Shown piece by piece: positions 24,718-34,074 of a stretch of 64,000 nucleotides of DNA. The translations under genes were made by a program, and so were the position numbers. Position 1 is the stretch's first letter; each line of letters begins with the position of its first letter. Origin of the DNA: Methylobacterium sp. J-090 (lineage in GTDB: Bacteria > Pseudomonadota > Alphaproteobacteria > Rhizobiales > Beijerinckiaceae); contig NZ_JAKSXV010000070.1 in assembly GCF_022829345.1 (NCBI RefSeq), positions 1-64,000 on the forward strand, given 5' to 3'. The notes under the pieces are model-generated. The model did not search any database, was not told the origin of the DNA, and was given only the letters and a program-made list of their open reading frames with translations.

Positions 24718-25722
24718 TCAGAGCATGCTGGGCAGGATGCGGTCCGGCGGCCGGTGGCCGTCCATGAAGGTCTTGATGTTGATGATGACCTTCTCGCCCA
24801 TGTCGATGCGGCTCTCGTGGGTGGCCGAGCCCATGTGCGGCAGGAGCACGACCTTGCCGGCCCGGGCGAGCTTGACGAGGCGGGGGCTGACGGCGGGTTC
24901 CTGCTCGAACACGTCGAGGCCGGCGCCCGAGACGTCGCCGGCCTCGATGAGCCGGGCGAGCGCGCTCTCGTCGATGACCTCGCCGCGCGCCGTGTTGACC
25001 ACGATGGCCTCGGGCTTGAGCAGCTTGAGGCGGCGGGCCGACAGGAGGTGGTAGGTCGCCGGCGTGTGCGGGCAATTCACCGAGACGATGTCGACGCGCG
25101 CCAGCATCTGGTCGAGGGATTCCCAGTAGGTGGCGTCGAGGTCGCGCTCGATGGTGCCCGGCACCCGGCGGCGGTTGTGATAGTGGATCTGCAGGCCGAA
25201 CGCCTTGGCGCGGCGGGCGAGCGCCTGGCCGATGCGGCCCATGCCGACGATGCCGAGGCGCTTTCCCGTGATGCGCCGGCCCAGCATCCACGTCGGCGAC
25301 CAGCCCGAATCCCAGGCGTCGTCGGGGATGATGCGCGCGCCCTCGGTGACCCGGCGCGCCACCGCCAGGATCAGCGCCATGGTCATGTCGGCGGTGTCCT
25401 CCGTCAGCACGCCCGGCGTGTTGGTGACGGTGATGCCGCGCTCCAGGGCGGCGGCGACATCGATGTGATCGACGCCGTTGCCGAAATTCGCGATGAGCCG
25501 CAGGTTCGGGCCGGCCTGGGCGAGCAGACCCGAATCGATCTCGTCGGTCACCGTCGGCACGAGGACGTCGGCCTCGCGGAAGGCGGCGGCGAGGGCCTCC
25601 TGCGACAAGGGCTTGTCATCGGGGTTGAGGCGGATCTCGAAGAGTTCGCGCATGCGCGTCTCGACCACCTCCGGGAGGCGGCGGGTGACCACAACCAGCG
25701 GCTTGCGCTTGAGCGACGACAT
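24718..25722 (-). CDS. D-isomer-specific 2-hydroxyacid dehydrogenase (glyoxylate/hydroxypyruvate reductase-like)
   Basis: The 334-aa protein has an N-terminal catalytic lobe and a NAD(P)-binding lobe with GIVGMGRIGQALARRAK near 161-177. Catalytic Arg lies in NTARGEVI, Glu in the DVFEQEP segment and His in LPHMGSATHESR. The family includes D-glycerate dehydrogenase/glyoxylate reductase, relevant to serine-cycle carbon metabolism in methylotrophs, but the classical hprA role is not proven. NADPH preference is suggested by HYHNRRR after the second strand. It is divergent from the SH3 gene across a palindrome-rich region. Confidence 0.9.
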   Translation of the reverse strand: MSSLKRKPLVVVTRRLPEVVETRMRELFEIRLNPDDKPLSQEALAAAFREADVLVPTVTDEIDSGLLAQAGPNLRLIANFGNGVDHIDVAAALERGITVTNTPGVLTEDTADMTMALILAVARRVTEGARIIPDDAWDSGWSPTWMLGRRITGKRLGIVGMGRIGQALARRAKAFGLQIHYHNRRRVPGTIERDLDATYWESLDQMLARVDIVSVNCPHTPATYHLLSARRLKLLKPEAIVVNTARGEVIDESALARLIEAGDVSGAGLDVFEQEPAVSPRLVKLARAGKVVLLPHMGSATHESRIDMGEKVIINIKTFMDGHRPPDRILPSML

Positions 25723-26066
25723 GCACCCTCCTCGACGCGAACGACCCCCGATCCGCCCTGTCCGGGTCCGGCCGGAGTTTCGGCTCGCCCTTTTCTCGTC
25801 CCCGGGACGGCCTGCCGTCCGCGGGATGGCGTGCCATCCCGGGATGGTCTGCCATCCCCAGGATGGCGTGGCGGCTTACGGCGCGTTAACCACGCATCGG
25901 CCAAGACAGATCAGGACAACACAGGGGCCGAGGTCGGCGGCGATCCGCTGCGCGTCTCCGGCCCTGACGGCCTCTCTACCAGAGAGGCGCTGGAACACAA
26001 TGCACGCTGCGGAGGGCTGGGATGCCGGCCCGGATCGGCATGCCCCGCGCGGAAGGACCCTGGACG
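25723..26066. other. 344-bp divergent intergenic region
   Basis: It separates the divergent dehydrogenase and SH3-protein genes and contains the tandem-palindrome block at 25804-25871. No gene is evident; promoters for both neighbours must lie here. Confidence 0.55.
25804..25871. repeat. tandem block of short palindromes
   Basis: Four successive units of about 18 bp. GGGACGG-CCT-GCCGTCC is followed by GGGATGGC-GT-GCCATCCC (a perfect 8-bp stem), GGGATGG-TCT-GCCATCCC and a partial GGATGGCGTGG. Base changes preserve pairing in each unit, which suggests selection for structure or protein binding. Confidence 0.75.
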
Positions 26067-26687
26067 ATGGCGCCTGACCTGCCCTCCCGACTGATCCCGA
26101 CCCTGGCCCTCGGGCTCGCCCTCGCGGCGGGACCCGTCGTGTCGGCCGTGGCGGCCCCTGCACCGCCGGCGGCCGTCCCCGGCGCGCCCGTCGGCTCGAA
26201 GACCGGGCTGCCCCTGCCGCGCTACGCCAGCCTCAAGACCGACCGGGTGAACCTGCGCGAGGGACCGTCGAAGGATCACCGCACCCTGTGGGTGTTCCAG
26301 CGCGCCGGCCTGCCCGTCGAGATCGTGGCCGAGTTCGAGACCTGGCGCCGCATCCGCGATTCGGAAGGCACGGAGGGCTGGGTGCTGCACTCCCTGCTGT
26401 CGGGGCGGCGCACCTCCATCGTCACGGCCACCAGGGCCGGGGGCAAGGGGGATGGCAAGGGGGATAACAAGGGCGAGGCGAAGGCCGAGACCTCCCTCTA
26501 CGCCCGCGCCGACGACGCGTCGGCCGAGGAGGCGCGCCTCCAGGCCGGCGTCATCGGCAGCGTGAAGAGCTGCACCGGCACGTGGTGCCGGGTCGTCGTC
26601 GCCCTGCCGCAGAAGCGCGGCGACGTGGACGGCTACGTCCGCCAGGAGCGCCTGTGGGGGGTCTACCCCTACGAGAAGGTGGAGTGA
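26067..26687 (+). CDS. secreted SH3-like domain protein
   Basis: The 206-aa protein has an N-terminal signal peptide (LIPTLALGLALAAGPVVSAVA). Residues about 50-115 form a bacterial SH3 domain (TDRVNLREGPSKDHRTLWVF...WRRIRDSEGTEGWVL). A second, weaker SH3-like copy follows a Gly/Lys linker (residues about 130-145) and ends DGYVRQERLWGVYPYE. Such proteins act in the periplasm, probably on peptidoglycan. GGAAGGACC at 26051-26059 serves as RBS for ATG 26067. This is the common alphaproteobacterial type often annotated only as SH3 domain-containing. Confidence 0.88.
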   Translation: MAPDLPSRLIPTLALGLALAAGPVVSAVAAPAPPAAVPGAPVGSKTGLPLPRYASLKTDRVNLREGPSKDHRTLWVFQRAGLPVEIVAEFETWRRIRDSEGTEGWVLHSLLSGRRTSIVTATRAGGKGDGKGDNKGEAKAETSLYARADDASAEEARLQAGVIGSVKSCTGTWCRVVVALPQKRGDVDGYVRQERLWGVYPYEKVE

Positions 26688-26916
26688 GGCCCCGCGCCGA
26701 CTGATCTCACCGGCGGTCTTCCGTCGGTGGTGGGCTTCGGCCGTCCCGCGTGTTCCCGACCGATCGGCGCTCCGGGCCGACCGGCGGTTCCGACGGATTG
26801 ACGGCATCGATCGGGGTGCAAGACCGCCTCGGCGCCGCGCGACGGTTCTTCCCATCATGCGGAGACGCGCCTCTTCGCCCCGCGAGGGGCGAGGCGCGCG
26901 CGGCCGTCTCCGAGAA

Positions 26917-26938
26917 CGACCGGCCTCGCGGCCGGTCG
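26917..26938 (-). terminator. hairpin downstream of the chemoreceptor gene
   Basis: A perfect 9-bp stem CGACCGGCC / GGCCGGTCG around TCGC, followed on the minus strand by TTCTCGG. It is located between converging SH3 and chemoreceptor genes, 30 bp past the chemoreceptor stop. Confidence 0.5.
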
Positions 26939-26967
26939 CAATCCGTCGCGCCCCGATCCGGGTCCGA

Positions 26968-28644
26968 TCAGGCCGCCCGGACGGTGGCGAGGAACTGGGC
27001 GACCTCGGCGTTGAGATGCTCGGATTCCCGCGACAATTCGGAGGCCGAGGCCAGGACCTGGGATGCGGCGGCGCCCGTCTCCTCGGCGGCACCGGCGACG
27101 CCCGAGATGTTGGCCGTGACCTCGCCGGTGCCGGCCGCGGCCTGGTTGACGTTGCGCACGATCTCCTGCGTCGCCGCGCCCTGCTCCTCGACGGCCGCCG
27201 CGATGGAGGTGGCGACCCCGCTGATTTCCTCGATGCGCGTGGTGATGGCCGCGATGGCCGCGACCGCCCCGCCCGTCGAGCCCTGAATCCGGGTGATCTG
27301 CTCGCCGATCTCCTGGGTCGCCCGGGCGGTCTGGTTCGCGAGTTCCTTGACCTCCGCCGCCACCACGGCGAAGCCCCGTCCGGCCTCGCCGGCCCGCGCG
27401 GCCTCGATGGTGGCGTTCAGCGCCAGCAGATTGGTCTGGCCCGCGATGGTGGCGATCATCGCCACCACGTCGCCGATCCTGGCGGCGGCCTCGCTGAGGT
27501 CGCGCATCTGCGCGCCCGTCTGCGCCGCCTCGTCCACGGCCCGTTGGGCCAGGGTCGAGGACCCGTCGACCTGTCTGCCGATCTCCTGCACGGACGAGCC
27601 GAGTTCCTCGGCGGCGGCCGCCACCATGGTGACGTTGGCGCCGGCCTGCTCGGCGGCCGCCGCGACGGCCACGGATTGCCGGGCGGTGTCCGTCGCCGTG
27701 CCGGCCATGCCCTGGGCCGTGGCGCGCAGCTGGGTCGCCGCCGCCGTCACCCGGGTCAGGATGCCGCCCACCGCGCTCTCGAATCCATCCGCGAGGGCCA
27801 GCGCCGCCGCCCGCCGCTGGGCATCCGCCCCGGCCCGGGCGAGGGCCGTCTCGGCCTCCAGGGCGCGGGTCCGCACGAGGCTGTCGCGGAAGGTGTCGAG
27901 GGTCCCCGCCATGGTGCCGATCTCGTCACCGCGGCCGACGCTCGGGATCGGGGTGTCCGTGTCGCCGGCGGCCAGCCGGCGCATGGCGGCGGTCATCGCC
28001 TCGATGGGGCGGGCGACGCCGAGGAACGCGAAGGCCATGGCGGCGAGCGCCAAGGCCAGGGCGGCGGCGAGCATCACCTGGGTGGTGAGCATGGCCGCGG
28101 CCTGCTCCGCCCGCGCGGCGAGGCCCGCCTCCGCGCCGGCCTTGCGGTTGAGGTCCACCAGCTTGCGCCCGGTGCCCGTCGCCGCGAGATAGTCGGTGTT
28201 CATCGGGCCGCGGAAGCGCGCGAGGATTCCGTCGCGGTCGGCCGGATCGATGCTCCGGAGGGCGTCCCAGCCCGCCCGCATCGCCTGCCACTGGGCGCCG
28301 AACGTCGCGAACTGGGCCCGTTCCTCCGGGGAATTGACGAGGGCGTCGTAGGCGGTCCGCGCCTGCTCGAGATTCTGGATCATCTCGTCGGCGCTCTTGA
28401 CGCTCGTGGCCCGCTCCGCCTCGGTCTCGGCCATGAGGTAGCGGAACTGCCAGAGGCGGAAGCGCATCGCCAGGGCGCCGAGGGCGTGGGCCGAATCGAC
28501 CGACGGCAGGGCGTTGCCCGCCAGCTCCTCGATCCGCGCACCGATGGCGTCGAGCTTGCGCAGGGAGACGATGCCCTGGACGGCGGTGATGACGGCCAGC
28601 ACGGCGAAGAGCCCGCTGAGGGTCGCTTTGATCGAGGGGCGCAT
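26968..28644 (-). CDS. methyl-accepting chemotaxis protein
   Basis: The 558-aa protein has an N-terminal membrane helix ([16 protein letters not shown]) and a periplasmic four-helix-bundle sensor of about 135 residues. A second membrane helix ([19 protein letters not shown]) and a HAMP domain ([19 protein letters not shown]) follow. The cytoplasmic signalling domain has hairpin tip [30 protein letters not shown]. It binds CheA/CheW and steers flagellar motion; the ligand is unknown. No C-terminal CheR-tethering pentapeptide is seen. ATG 28644 (MRPSIKA) is preferred over 28692 because it is directly before the first helix. Confidence 0.93.
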   Translation of the reverse strand: MRPSIKATLSGLFAVLAVITAVQGIVSLRKLDAIGARIEELAGNALPSVDSAHALGALAMRFRLWQFRYLMAETEAERATSVKSADEMIQNLEQARTAYDALVNSPEERAQFATFGAQWQAMRAGWDALRSIDPADRDGILARFRGPMNTDYLAATGTGRKLVDLNRKAGAEAGLAARAEQAAAMLTTQVMLAAALALALAAMAFAFLGVARPIEAMTAAMRRLAAGDTDTPIPSVGRGDEIGTMAGTLDTFRDSLVRTRALEAETALARAGADAQRRAAALALADGFESAVGGILTRVTAAATQLRATAQGMAGTATDTARQSVAVAAAAEQAGANVTMVAAAAEELGSSVQEIGRQVDGSSTLAQRAVDEAAQTGAQMRDLSEAAARIGDVVAMIATIAGQTNLLALNATIEAARAGEAGRGFAVVAAEVKELANQTARATQEIGEQITRIQGSTGGAVAAIAAITTRIEEISGVATSIAAAVEEQGAATQEIVRNVNQAAAGTGEVTANISGVAGAAEETGAAASQVLASASELSRESEHLNAEVAQFLATVRAA

Positions 28645-28772
28645 GGAGTGTCCGAACAAGTCTACGAGGCTTCGCAAGTGTCCGGAAACCATGGCGGGGA
28701 GGTCTTAACGTTTGTTTGCCCGTCTTCGCGTCGAAATCGGCCCTCCGTCATCTTGCGACATGCACGGGCGGT

Positions 28773-29444
28773 TCACGCCGCGTCGTTGATGGCCCGCAGG
28801 CTCGCGACCAGATCCGAGAAACGGTCGCCCTGAACGATCACGTGGGCGCGCAACAACTCGGAGGCTTCGGTCTCGTTACCGGAGACGATGGCCGCCACGA
28901 TGGCCTCGTGCTCGGCCAGCGACTGCCCGAGGCGGTGGCGCGCCCGGAGCTGCATCCGGCGGAACGGTGCGAGGCGCCGGTGCAGCAGCCGCGCCTGCTC
29001 GGCCAGGAAGGCGTTGCGGCAGGCCCGGTAGACCACCGTGTGGAAGATGTAGTTCTCCCCGTAATAGGCCTCCGGGTCGTGCGCCTCGGCGGCCACCCTG
29101 CAGGCGGCGAGGGAGGCCTTGAGGTCGGCCTCGTCGGACGGGACGAGCCGGCGCGCGGCGAGGCGCCCGCACGCGGCCTCGATCTCCGCCATGGTCTCGA
29201 ACATGGCGATGAGCAGCTGCGGGTCGGGCGCGCTCACCAGGGCGCCCCGGCGCGGCTTGATCTCGACGAGTCCCGTCATGGCCAGCTGCAGCAGCGCCTC
29301 GCGGATCGGCGTGCGCGACACCCCGAACCGCTCGGCGAGCTCCGTCTCGTCGAGGCGCGCGCCGATGGCGAGGCGGCCATCGACGATCTCCGTCTCGATG
29401 GTCTGGCGCAGGCGCAGGGACTGGTTCACGCGCTCGGGTTCCAT
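28773..29444 (-). CDS. GntR family regulator, FadR/FCD subfamily
   Basis: The 223-aa protein has an N-terminal winged HTH (LDETELAERFGVSRTPIREALLQLAMTG) and a C-terminal FCD effector domain with metal-binding candidates in HDPEAYYGENYIFHTVVY and SLAEHEAIVAAI. FCD regulators typically bind organic acids and repress an adjacent transporter. It is divergent from a TRAP transporter operon, whose promoter region holds an inverted repeat (29561-29586), so it very likely controls that operon and itself. Confidence 0.92.
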   Translation of the reverse strand: MEPERVNQSLRLRQTIETEIVDGRLAIGARLDETELAERFGVSRTPIREALLQLAMTGLVEIKPRRGALVSAPDPQLLIAMFETMAEIEAACGRLAARRLVPSDEADLKASLAACRVAAEAHDPEAYYGENYIFHTVVYRACRNAFLAEQARLLHRRLAPFRRMQLRARHRLGQSLAEHEAIVAAIVSGNETEASELLRAHVIVQGDRFSDLVASLRAINDAA

Positions 29445-29560
29445 CGGTCCGGTTCCTTCGCCATGGGCCTCATCCCCGCGCCGGGACGGTTACTTCCCTC
29501 TACCTTATGCAGCGAGGTTGACAAAATATACAAGGCATCGTTCTCTGGTATAACGAATGG

Positions 29561-29586
29561 GCAGTGCAGTATAAATGCTGCACTGC
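29561..29586. promoter_or_regulatory. inverted repeat, probable operator of the TRAP operon
   Basis: GCAGTGCAG (29561-29569) and CTGCACTGC (29578-29586) form a perfect 9-bp inverted repeat around TATAAATG. It sits 44 bp before the dctP start, in the divergent GntR-TRAP promoter region, where a repressor would block transcription. It could alternatively be an RNA hairpin in the leader. Confidence 0.6.
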
Positions 29587-29629
29587 AAAATCGGGCGGGC
29601 GGCCAGCTTGCCGAAGGAGGAAGACCCCC

Positions 29630-30649
29630 ATGACGTTGACACGCCGCACCCTCGTCGCCGCCGGCCTGGCCGCGCCCGCCATCCTGTCCCTGGGCTCGCG
29701 CGCCCGGGCCGCCACCACCCTCAAGATCTCGCACCAGTTCCCCGGCGGCACCATCGACGAGGGCGACTTTCGCGATCGCGCCTGCCGCAAGTTCGCCGCG
29801 GCGCTGGCCGAGCGCTCGAAGGGCGCCCTGGAGCTCCAGGTCTATCCCGGCTCGTCCCTGATGAAGACCAACGCCCAGTTCGGCGCCATCCGCAAGGGCG
29901 CCCTCGACATGACCCTGTACCCGAGCCCCTATGCCGGCGGTGAGGTGCCGGAGATGAACATCGGCCTGATGCCGGGCCTCGTCACCTCGTACGCGCAGGC
30001 CATGGCCTGGAAGACCGCCCCCGTCGGCCGCAAGCTCACCGAGATCCTCGAGTCCAAGGGCGTCGTCGTCGTCTCTTGGGTGTGGCAGGCCGGCGGCGTC
30101 GCCAGCCGCGACCGGCCGCTCTTCACGCCCGGTGACGCCAAGGGCCTCAAGGTCCGGGGCGGCTCGCGCGAGATGGACCTGATGATGAAGGCGGCGGGTG
30201 CGGCCACCCTGTCGATCCCGTCGAACGAATCCTACGCCGCCATGCAGACGGGCGCGTGCGATGCCGTCATCACCTCCTCCACCAGCCTGATCTCGTTCCG
30301 CCTGGAGGAGCTGTCGAAGTCCCTGACCTCGGGCGCCCAGCACACCTACTGGCTCATGTGGGAGCCGATCATGATGTCGAAGATCGTGTTCGACCGCCTG
30401 CCGAAGGACCAGCAGGACCTCATCATGACCATCGGCGCCGAGCTCGAAGCCTTCGGGCAGGCCGGCGCCAAGGCCGACGACACCCGCGTCGAGCAGGTGT
30501 TCGCCAAGGCGGGCGCCAAGGTGCAGCCCCTCGACGAGAAGACGCTCGGCCAGTGGCGCGACATCGCCAAGGACACCGCCTGGAAGGACTTCGCGGGCAA
30601 ATCGGCGGGCTGCGCCGAACTCCTCAAGCTGGCGGAGCAGGTGTCGTGA
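29630..30649 (+). CDS. TRAP transporter substrate-binding protein (DctP family)
   Basis: The 339-aa periplasmic binding protein has a twin-arginine-type leader (LTRRTLVAAGLAAPAILSLGSRARA). The DctP fold follows, starting TLKISHQFPGG, with the carboxylate-binding arginine region LKVRGGSREMDLMMKAAGA and the QTGACDAVITSSTS segment. It captures an organic acid and delivers it to the DctQM permease. A strong RBS GGAGG at 29616-29620 precedes ATG 29630. It is the first gene of a three-gene operon with overlapping start and stop codons. The substrate is not determinable from sequence. Confidence 0.93.
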   Translation: MTLTRRTLVAAGLAAPAILSLGSRARAATTLKISHQFPGGTIDEGDFRDRACRKFAAALAERSKGALELQVYPGSSLMKTNAQFGAIRKGALDMTLYPSPYAGGEVPEMNIGLMPGLVTSYAQAMAWKTAPVGRKLTEILESKGVVVVSWVWQAGGVASRDRPLFTPGDAKGLKVRGGSREMDLMMKAAGAATLSIPSNESYAAMQTGACDAVITSSTSLISFRLEELSKSLTSGAQHTYWLMWEPIMMSKIVFDRLPKDQQDLIMTIGAELEAFGQAGAKADDTRVEQVFAKAGAKVQPLDEKTLGQWRDIAKDTAWKDFAGKSAGCAELLKLAEQVS

Positions 30650-31290
30650 GCCACGCCTTCGACGCGGCGTCGGCCGCATCCGAATCGACGAGCGCGGCGC
30701 CCGAACCCCGGGTCCCCGGCCTGCTCGGGGCCATCGACCGCGTGATGAAGGCCATCAACGGCGTGGTGATGGTGTTCGGCGGCCTCGCCCTCGTCGGGGC
30801 CTGCCTCGTCCTGAGCTACAGCGTGCTCGTGCGCTACTGGTTCAAGGAACCGACCGAGTGGCAGGACGAGATGGCGGTGTTCCTCATCGTCGGCGCCACC
30901 TTCTTCTCGGCCGCCGCCGTCCAGGCCAGGCGCGGCCACGTCGCCATCGAGGCGCTCAGCGGCCTGCTCTCGCCCCGGGTCAACCGGGCGCGCCTGCTCA
31001 TGGCCGACGTCATCAGCATCGTGTTCGTGACGTTCTTCGCCTGGAAGAGCTGGACCCTGTTCCACGAGGCCTGGGTCGACGGACAGGTCTCGCAATCGAC
31101 CTGGGGGCCGCCCCTGTGGATTCCCTACGCGCTGATGGCTTTGGGCATGAGCTTCCTCGCCCTGCAGTTCCTGCTGCAGATCGCCGAGGCCCTGAACTAC
31201 GGCCCGCGCTCCGCCGGCTGGGCCGATCCGAAAGTCGGACTCGGGTCCGAACTGAACCCTGACTCCCTCAAGACGAGCCCCCACCCATGA
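30646..31290 (+). CDS. TRAP transporter small permease subunit (DctQ)
   Basis: The 214-aa protein has four predicted helices with the DctQ pattern: RYWFKEPTEWQDEMAVFLIV, then GHVAIEALSGLLSPR, and a final helix LMALGMSFLALQFLLQI. It forms the membrane complex with DctM. The start is GTG at 30646, overlapping the DctP stop (GTGA), and its own stop overlaps the DctM start (ATGA at 31287), indicating translational coupling. The cytoplasmic N-terminal stretch of about 30 residues is longer than usual. Confidence 0.92.
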   Translation: MSHAFDAASAASESTSAAPEPRVPGLLGAIDRVMKAINGVVMVFGGLALVGACLVLSYSVLVRYWFKEPTEWQDEMAVFLIVGATFFSAAAVQARRGHVAIEALSGLLSPRVNRARLLMADVISIVFVTFFAWKSWTLFHEAWVDGQVSQSTWGPPLWIPYALMALGMSFLALQFLLQIAEALNYGPRSAGWADPKVGLGSELNPDSLKTSPHP

Positions 31291-32639
31291 GCGTCGCGGC
31301 CATCGGCTTCCTCTACGCGGGTGCCACCCTCAGCGCGATGCTGGCCGGCATTCCCATCGCCTTCGCGCTCGGCTTCGTGGCGCTCGCCTTCATGTACTTC
31401 TTCATGCCGGGCGCCTCCCTCGATACGGTGGCGCAGAACGTCTACGAGGAGATGGCCTCCATCACCTTGCTGTCGATCCCGCTCTTCATCCTGAAGGGCG
31501 CGGCCATCGGGCGTTCACGAGCCGGCCAGGACCTCTACTCGGCCATGCACGCCTGGATGCACCGCATCCCCGGGGGGCTCGGCATCGCCAACGTCTTCGC
31601 CTGCGCGCTGTTCGCCGCCATGGCGGGGTCCTCGCCCGCCACCTGCTCGGCCATCGGTTCGGCGGGCATCCCGGAGATGCGCAAGCGCGGCTACTCGCCG
31701 GGCTTCGCCGCCGGCATCATCGCCGCCGGCGGCACCCTCGGCATCCTGCTGCCGCCCTCCATCACCATGATCCTGTACGCGGTGGCGGCCGAGCAGTCCC
31801 TGGGCCGCCTGTTCCTCGCCGGCATCGGACCGGGTTTGCTGCTGGTCGGCCTGTTCGCCACCTGGTCGGTCTACCGCTTCCGCGCGGAATACGCCGCCGC
31901 GAAGGTGGCCTTCGAGCGCAACGGCACCCATTCGCCGATCCTGGCGGAAGACACCTACAGCATGCGCGAGCGCTTCTCGACGCTGCCGCGGGTGCTGCCC
32001 TTCGTGGTGCTCCTCACCGGCGTGATGGTGGCGCTCTACGGCGGCTACTCGACGCCGTCCGAGACGGCGGGCCTCGGCGGCCTCCTGGCGCTCGGCCTCA
32101 TCGCCATCATCTACGGCGTCTGGCGCCCGAAGGACGTCAATCCGATCCTCGCCGCGACCCTGCGGGAATCGACCATGCTGATGCTCATCATCGGCATGTC
32201 GCTCCTCTACGCCTACGTGATGAGCTACCTGCACATCTCGCAATCGGCGGCCAACGCCATCGTGGCGATGCAGCTCTCGCCCTGGGTGCTGCTGGTGACG
32301 ATCCTGGGCCTCGTGATCCTGCTCGGCTTCTTCCTGCCGCCGGTCTCGATCATCCTGATGACGGCGCCGATCATCCTGCCGCCGTTGAAGGCCGCCGGGT
32401 TCGACCTCGTCTGGTTCGGCGTCGTCATGACCATCACCATGGAGATGGGGCTGATCCACCCGCCGGTGGGCCTCAACATCTTCGTCATCAAGAACATCGC
32501 CCCCGACATTCCGCTGAAGGACATCATCTGGGGCACGCTGCCCTTCGTGATGCTGATGGCGGTGGCGATCCTGATCCTCTGCCTCGTCCCCGGCATCGCC
32601 CTCTGGCTGCCGAACTGGCTGCTGCCGTCGACGCGATGA
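31287..32639 (+). CDS. TRAP transporter large permease subunit (DctM)
   Basis: The 450-aa protein has about twelve predicted helices and the DctM signatures AGSSPATCSAIGSAGIPEM, then GIIAAGGTLGILLPPSI, and the C-terminal EMGLIHPPVGLNIFVI. It is the sodium-coupled transport subunit of the tripartite system. The last gene of the operon, it is followed 7 bp later by a hairpin terminator. Confidence 0.95.
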   Translation: MSVAAIGFLYAGATLSAMLAGIPIAFALGFVALAFMYFFMPGASLDTVAQNVYEEMASITLLSIPLFILKGAAIGRSRAGQDLYSAMHAWMHRIPGGLGIANVFACALFAAMAGSSPATCSAIGSAGIPEMRKRGYSPGFAAGIIAAGGTLGILLPPSITMILYAVAAEQSLGRLFLAGIGPGLLLVGLFATWSVYRFRAEYAAAKVAFERNGTHSPILAEDTYSMRERFSTLPRVLPFVVLLTGVMVALYGGYSTPSETAGLGGLLALGLIAIIYGVWRPKDVNPILAATLRESTMLMLIIGMSLLYAYVMSYLHISQSAANAIVAMQLSPWVLLVTILGLVILLGFFLPPVSIILMTAPIILPPLKAAGFDLVWFGVVMTITMEMGLIHPPVGLNIFVIKNIAPDIPLKDIIWGTLPFVMLMAVAILILCLVPGIALWLPNWLLPSTR

Positions 32640-32645
32640 GAAACA

Positions 32646-32678
32646 GGAACGGCGGGAGGATTTTTCCCCGCCGTTTCC
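32646..32678 (+). terminator. terminator of the TRAP operon
   Basis: Stem AACGGCGGG (32648-32656) with CCCGCCGTT (32667-32675), loop containing ATTTTT, directly after the DctM stop. Confidence 0.7.
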
Positions 32679-32824
32679 AGTCGAAGTCAGACCGCCAGAT
32701 GCAGAGTCGCAATGGAAATCGGGGGTTGCATCGACGCCCCGGAGGATCGGTCGCATTGACTCCCGTTTCGTGGGCATTTCGAGAGGCAAGCGAATTTGCC
32801 TATCGCATGTGCGACTCAATGCGG

Positions 32825-32860
32825 TTTGTATATCAAAAATAGATGGATTTGATAGACAAA
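32825..32860. promoter_or_regulatory. inverted repeat upstream of the Fic gene
   Basis: TTTGTATATCAAA (32825-32837) and TTTGATAGACAAA (32848-32860) form a 13-bp inverted repeat with one mismatch and a 10-bp spacer. It lies 75 bp before the Fic start in AT-rich DNA. It resembles a dimeric-repressor operator; the Fic protein itself carries a C-terminal winged helix. Confidence 0.55.
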
Positions 32861-32934
32861 GTCCGTTGTCTCGTACAGAGTGCTGCCAAGCGAGCTAGGC
32901 TTGCATCTTGCGGCCGCTTGGAGAGTCAAGGAAG

Positions 32935-34074
32935 ATGACCAAGACACCATCTGGCTTGGAGCTCAATGGTGCGGTGGATTATCACTACGAACGCTTTCCT
33001 CCAAAAATAACGGACTATCAGAGGCTCATAAAACCCATTTCTGCAGCGGCGTCCGCGCTGGCCAGATATGATCAAATGCTCAAAGGGATGCACAATAGCG
33101 AAATTCTTCTCGCCCCATTGAGGAGCCAGGAAGCCGTCGTCTCCTCGCGCATGGAAGGGACTATCAGTACGCTCGACGAGGTCTTGCGTTACGAAGCGGA
33201 TCAAGAAGGCGACGAAGAGCACGCGGAGCAGAGATATCGTAGCGAGGCTGTCGAGGTCCACCTTTACAGCAGGGCGATGCATGTCGCTCAATCGAGCATC
33301 AAGGATGGGGCGCCGATTTCGAAGTGGCTCCTGCGATCCACACACAAGATGCTGCTCGGATTTGGCCGCGGCGCCAGTATGTCTCCGGGCGAGTTCAAAA
33401 CGGAGCAGAATTATCTGGCGGATCGTATAAAACGAAAAGTCCTTTTCGTTCCCATCAGTCCGGAACGTCTGAATGATGGTCTCGACAGCTTATTCCATTT
33501 TATGGAGAATGAGGACTGGGAAATCTTGATTCGAACTGCACTCGTTCATCTGGAGTTCGAGGCTATTCACCCATTCAAGGACGGGAACGGCCGTATTGGC
33601 AGAATGTTGATACCACTTATGCTCTGGAGATCTGGTGTTATTTCGCAGCCCTATTTTTACATGAGTGGGTATCTAGAGCAACGTCGGGACGAGTATGTCG
33701 ATCGCATGCGCGAGGTTTCTGCCTCTGACGCATGGACGGATTGGATTGTGTTCTTCCTGGAAGCATTAGAGGCGCAGGCAAACGAGAACTTGAAGAAAGC
33801 AGAAGAAATTCGCGATCTGTATGAGAAAATGAAAGAGCAATTTCGTGAGACGCTTTCGTCTCAGTGGAATATATCGGCGCTCGATTTTGTTTTTACGAGG
33901 CCGATTTTTAGAAACAATGTCTTTACCAGTAAATCCGGTATACCTTCAGCCACGGCCCATCGGTTCGTAAGAAGCCTGGTCGAGGCGGGGCTTCTGAGAA
34001 CCTTGTCTCCAGCATCTGGGCGCCGGCCTGCAATGTATTCGTTCGAGCCGCTTCTGGCTTTGGTCAGGTCGTAG
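32935..34074 (+). CDS. Fic family protein with N-terminal inhibitory helix and C-terminal winged helix
   Basis: The 379-aa protein has a Fic_N domain containing the class II inhibitory motif SSRMEG (residues 70-75). The Fic core carries the catalytic HPFKDGNGR at 212-220. A C-terminal winged-helix domain spans about 315-379 (SGIPSATAHRFVRSLVEAGLL). Fic enzymes transfer AMP from ATP to protein hydroxyls; the glutamate of the inhibitory motif keeps them off until released. Domain order matches Shewanella SO_4266-type proteins. RBS AAGGAAG precedes ATG 32935. Its codon use and lower GC differ sharply from both flanks, suggesting horizontal acquisition. No antitoxin gene is adjacent, consistent with self-inhibition. 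Confidence 0.93.
   Translation: MTKTPSGLELNGAVDYHYERFPPKITDYQRLIKPISAAASALARYDQMLKGMHNSEILLAPLRSQEAVVSSRMEGTISTLDEVLRYEADQEGDEEHAEQRYRSEAVEVHLYSRAMHVAQSSIKDGAPISKWLLRSTHKMLLGFGRGASMSPGEFKTEQNYLADRIKRKVLFVPISPERLNDGLDSLFHFMENEDWEILIRTALVHLEFEAIHPFKDGNGRIGRMLIPLMLWRSGVISQPYFYMSGYLEQRRDEYVDRMREVSASDAWTDWIVFFLEALEAQANENLKKAEEIRDLYEKMKEQFRETLSSQWNISALDFVFTRPIFRNNVFTSKSGIPSATAHRFVRSLVEAGLLRTLSPASGRRPAMYSFEPLLALVRS

Noticed and set aside
25804..25871. CRISPR array
   Set aside because: The repeats are contiguous palindromes without unique spacers, and no cas gene is present in the window.
29518..29554. TTGACA followed by TATAAC as a sigma-70 promoter of the TRAP operon
   Set aside because: The spacing is 25 bp, too long for a normal promoter; one hexamer may be real but the pair is not.
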